DNA from: Pedobacter hiemivivus
Lineage (GTDB): Bacteria > Bacteroidota > Bacteroidia > Sphingobacteriales > Sphingobacteriaceae
DNA: 63,213 nucleotides
Assembly (NCBI RefSeq): GCF_004331685.1
Contig: NZ_SJSM01000028.1
Location: forward strand, 1-63,213
Direction of reading: 5' to 3'
Shown one piece after another: positions 61,991 to 63,213 of this stretch; the stretch's first letter is position 1, and each line of letters starts with the position of its first letter. The notes beneath the pieces are model-generated. The model saw only the letters and a program-made list of their open reading frames with translations, was not told the origin of the DNA and ran no database searches. The position numbers were made by a program, and so were the translations under genes.

Positions 61991-62827
61991 TTAGCCAATC
62001 CTTACTGAGGTCATGGTTAAAGAACCGCCAACGGCTTTATCATTAAATAAAGAAACAGCTTCAGTACCATTTTGCAAGCCAAGAGTATACATCAGTGGCA
62101 AATAATGCTCTGGTGTAGGAATAGCAAGCATAGCCTCCCGACCTAAATTCCTGTAATCTGCCAACTGTTGATGTTCGCGGTTTAAGATCAGGCTTTTAAA
62201 TTTATCGTTCATTTCCAAGGCCCAATCATAGCCGCCTCCATGAATCATTTCCCAACTCATCATCCTCAGGTTATGGACCATATTACCGCTCCCTAAAATC
62301 AGGACGCCCTTTTTTCGAAGGCCATATAACTCTTTTGCGAGGTTATAATGATATGCCGCATCCTTGGTGTAATCAATGCTGAGTTGCAAAACAGGGATGG
62401 TTGCAGCTGGGTACATATGTCTAACAACGGTCCATGCGCCATGGTCAAGCCCCCAGTCATGATCTAATCCTACCTCGGTACTATGAATCAATCCAGCAGT
62501 CTCCAAAGCCAAAGCCGGGCTGCCTGGAGCCGGATAATCGACATCAAACAGTGCTTGCGGAAAGCCTCCAAAATCATGAATTGTCTTAGGGAAATCCATG
62601 GCAGTGATGTGTGTCCCCTTGGTAAACCAATGCGCAGAAACGACTAAAACAGCCTTAGGTTGCGGAATATCTTTAGCAATGCCAGCCCATTTAGCACTAA
62701 ACTCATTGTCTTCGATTCCATTCATCGGCGAGCCATGGCCAATAAACAAAACAGGCATTAAGCTATCCTGCAAAGGCAAATTACTGGTAAAAGTATTGAA
62801 TTGAGATAAGGTCGACATCATCATCAA
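61991..62827 (-). CDS. YgiD-like extradiol dioxygenase (4,5-DOPA dioxygenase type)
   Basis: This 278-residue LigB-superfamily protein has metal-ligand histidines in VLFIGHGSPMNGIED, VVSAHWFTKGTH and DHGAWTVVRHMYP, typical of E. coli YgiD/ plant DOPA dioxygenase. It would cleave catechols with Fe or Zn. The start is ambiguous: four Met codons open the frame (MMMMSTLSQF). It ends 2 bases from the aldehyde dehydrogenase stop. The physiological substrate is unknown. Confidence 0.92.
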   Translation of the reverse strand: MMMMSTLSQFNTFTSNLPLQDSLMPVLFIGHGSPMNGIEDNEFSAKWAGIAKDIPQPKAVLVVSAHWFTKGTHITAMDFPKTIHDFGGFPQALFDVDYPAPGSPALALETAGLIHSTEVGLDHDWGLDHGAWTVVRHMYPAATIPVLQLSIDYTKDAAYHYNLAKELYGLRKKGVLILGSGNMVHNLRMMSWEMIHGGGYDWALEMNDKFKSLILNREHQQLADYRNLGREAMLAIPTPEHYLPLMYTLGLQNGTEAVSLFNDKAVGGSLTMTSVRIG

Positions 62828-62860
62828 AATTAAATAACAGGCTGTATCATTAATTCGGCC

Positions 62861-62935
62861 GTCATCCTGAATTTATTTCAGGATCTCGAATATCCTATTC
62901 AAAACCTGCTTAAACGAGATCCTGAAATAAATTCA
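62861..62935. repeat. REP-like inverted repeat (REPIN), right arm interrupted
   Basis: Two 21-bp arms, 62868-62888 and 62915-62935, are perfect inverted repeats around a 26-base loop. The left arm is preceded by GTCATCC, giving the common intergenic GTCATCCTGA...TCAGGATCTC repeat. On the right the mirror GGATGAC is missing, and unrelated sequence starts at 62936. Only one copy is visible in the window. Confidence 0.75.
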
Positions 62936-63019
62936 CTGTTGTCCGGATAAAATTTTGGGCTAGCTGTTAAGCTAGCCCATTGTTGATATATTTGAGTTAC
63001 CACACTTAAAAACATCAAC
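62936..63019 (+). mobile_element. Probable left end of an IS4-type insertion sequence
   Basis: From 62936 the sequence departs from the REP mirror and reads CTGTTGTCCGGATAAAATTT, then a 9-bp hairpin (62956-62964 with 62971-62979) and the transposase ATG at 63020. The boundary is inferred from the broken symmetry of the repeat. The right end is outside the window. Confidence 0.55.
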
Positions 63020-63213
63020 ATGAGCAAAAGTATATTTTTTACCGGACAGCCCATACTAAATCAACTGTTAAATTTGCTGGATCGGGGCAAGATTAAATCC
63101 ATTGCCCGTGCCGGTAAACACGATCACTACTATAAGCATTTTGACACTTATACCCATTTAATAACGATGCTATACTGCGCATTGAACAAATGCACAAGTA
63201 GCCGTGAAGTTGT
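63020..63213 (+). CDS. IS4-family transposase, N-terminal part (cut by window edge)
   Basis: Sixty-four codons from ATG 63020 run off the window. The residues MSKSIFFTGQPILNQLLNLL and HYYKHFDTYTHLITMLYCAL are typical of the DUF4372 N-terminal domain of IS4-group transposases, which helps bind the element ends. It is in the same orientation as the C-terminal fragment at 1-264. The two fragments cover different parts of the protein, so identity cannot be compared. Confidence 0.85.
   Translation, partial: MSKSIFFTGQPILNQLLNLLDRGKIKSIARAGKHDHYYKHFDTYTHLITMLYCALNKCTSSREV

Noticed and set aside
1..63213. 62-kb composite transposon bounded by the two IS4 fragments
   Set aside because: Housekeeping genes (aspS, glnS, gltX, ppc) lie within, and the element ends do not match; unlikely to be mobile as a unit.

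Overview
The window looks like chromosome of a Sphingobacteriaceae bacterium, most likely Pedobacter or a close relative. The evidence is a moderately AT-rich composition, TAnnTTTG-type -7 boxes with few Shine-Dalgarno sequences, an ECF sigma/FecR/STN-type TonB receptor cassette, many lipoproteins of the CKKD type, and YtxH, AI-2E and DUF2911 neighbours typical of Bacteroidota. No rRNA, tRNA, CRISPR array or prophage was seen. The genes are densely packed and no gene-free stretch exceeds 300 bases.

Layout. Bases 1-300 carry the 3' end of an IS4-family transposase. From 0.3 to 6.6 kb lie an MHS-type transporter with a small membrane partner, terC with a nucleoid-associated protein gene, and an ECF sigma / putative anti-sigma / beta-repeat surface protein operon. 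From 6.6 to 17.9 kb lie aspS, an envelope-stress-like group (YtxH, holin-like protein, AI-2E, NtrC-type regulator), a crotonase with a stand-alone B12 domain, glnS, an AmpD-like amidase lipoprotein and an M49-like metallopeptidase lipoprotein. From 17.9 to 24.8 kb is a six-gene signalling operon with two large sensor kinases, CheR, CheB and two single-domain receivers, without chemoreceptors or CheA/CheW. From 24.9 to 32.9 kb lie a YpfJ-like metalloprotease, gltX, a kinase/DinB/MenI-like operon, DUF2911, a 59-residue membrane protein and a GH9-CE4 fusion enzyme. From 33.0 to 37.6 kb is a TetR-controlled TolC/EmrA/EmrB efflux operon whose promoter overlaps a 26-bp perfect palindrome.

The most distinctive region is 37.7-55.0 kb. 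An ECF sigma factor and FecR anti-sigma factor precede an STN-type TonB receptor, two DUF4397-like lipoproteins, three double-FAS1 (fasciclin) lipoproteins, an Oar-like TonB receptor and a five-IPT/TIG plus NHL-propeller lipoprotein. SusD is absent. Most of these lipoproteins have acidic/lysine residues just after the lipidated cysteine, which suggests export to the cell surface. I infer a self-regulated, surface-displayed adhesion or uptake complex.

From 55.3 to 62.8 kb lie ppc, a peroxiredoxin/thioredoxin/small-protein operon, a degenerate exported flavoprotein-like protein, an ALDH3-type aldehyde dehydrogenase and a YgiD-like dioxygenase. The last 350 bases hold a REP-like inverted repeat whose right arm is cut off by what looks like the left end of an IS4-type element; its transposase runs off the window.
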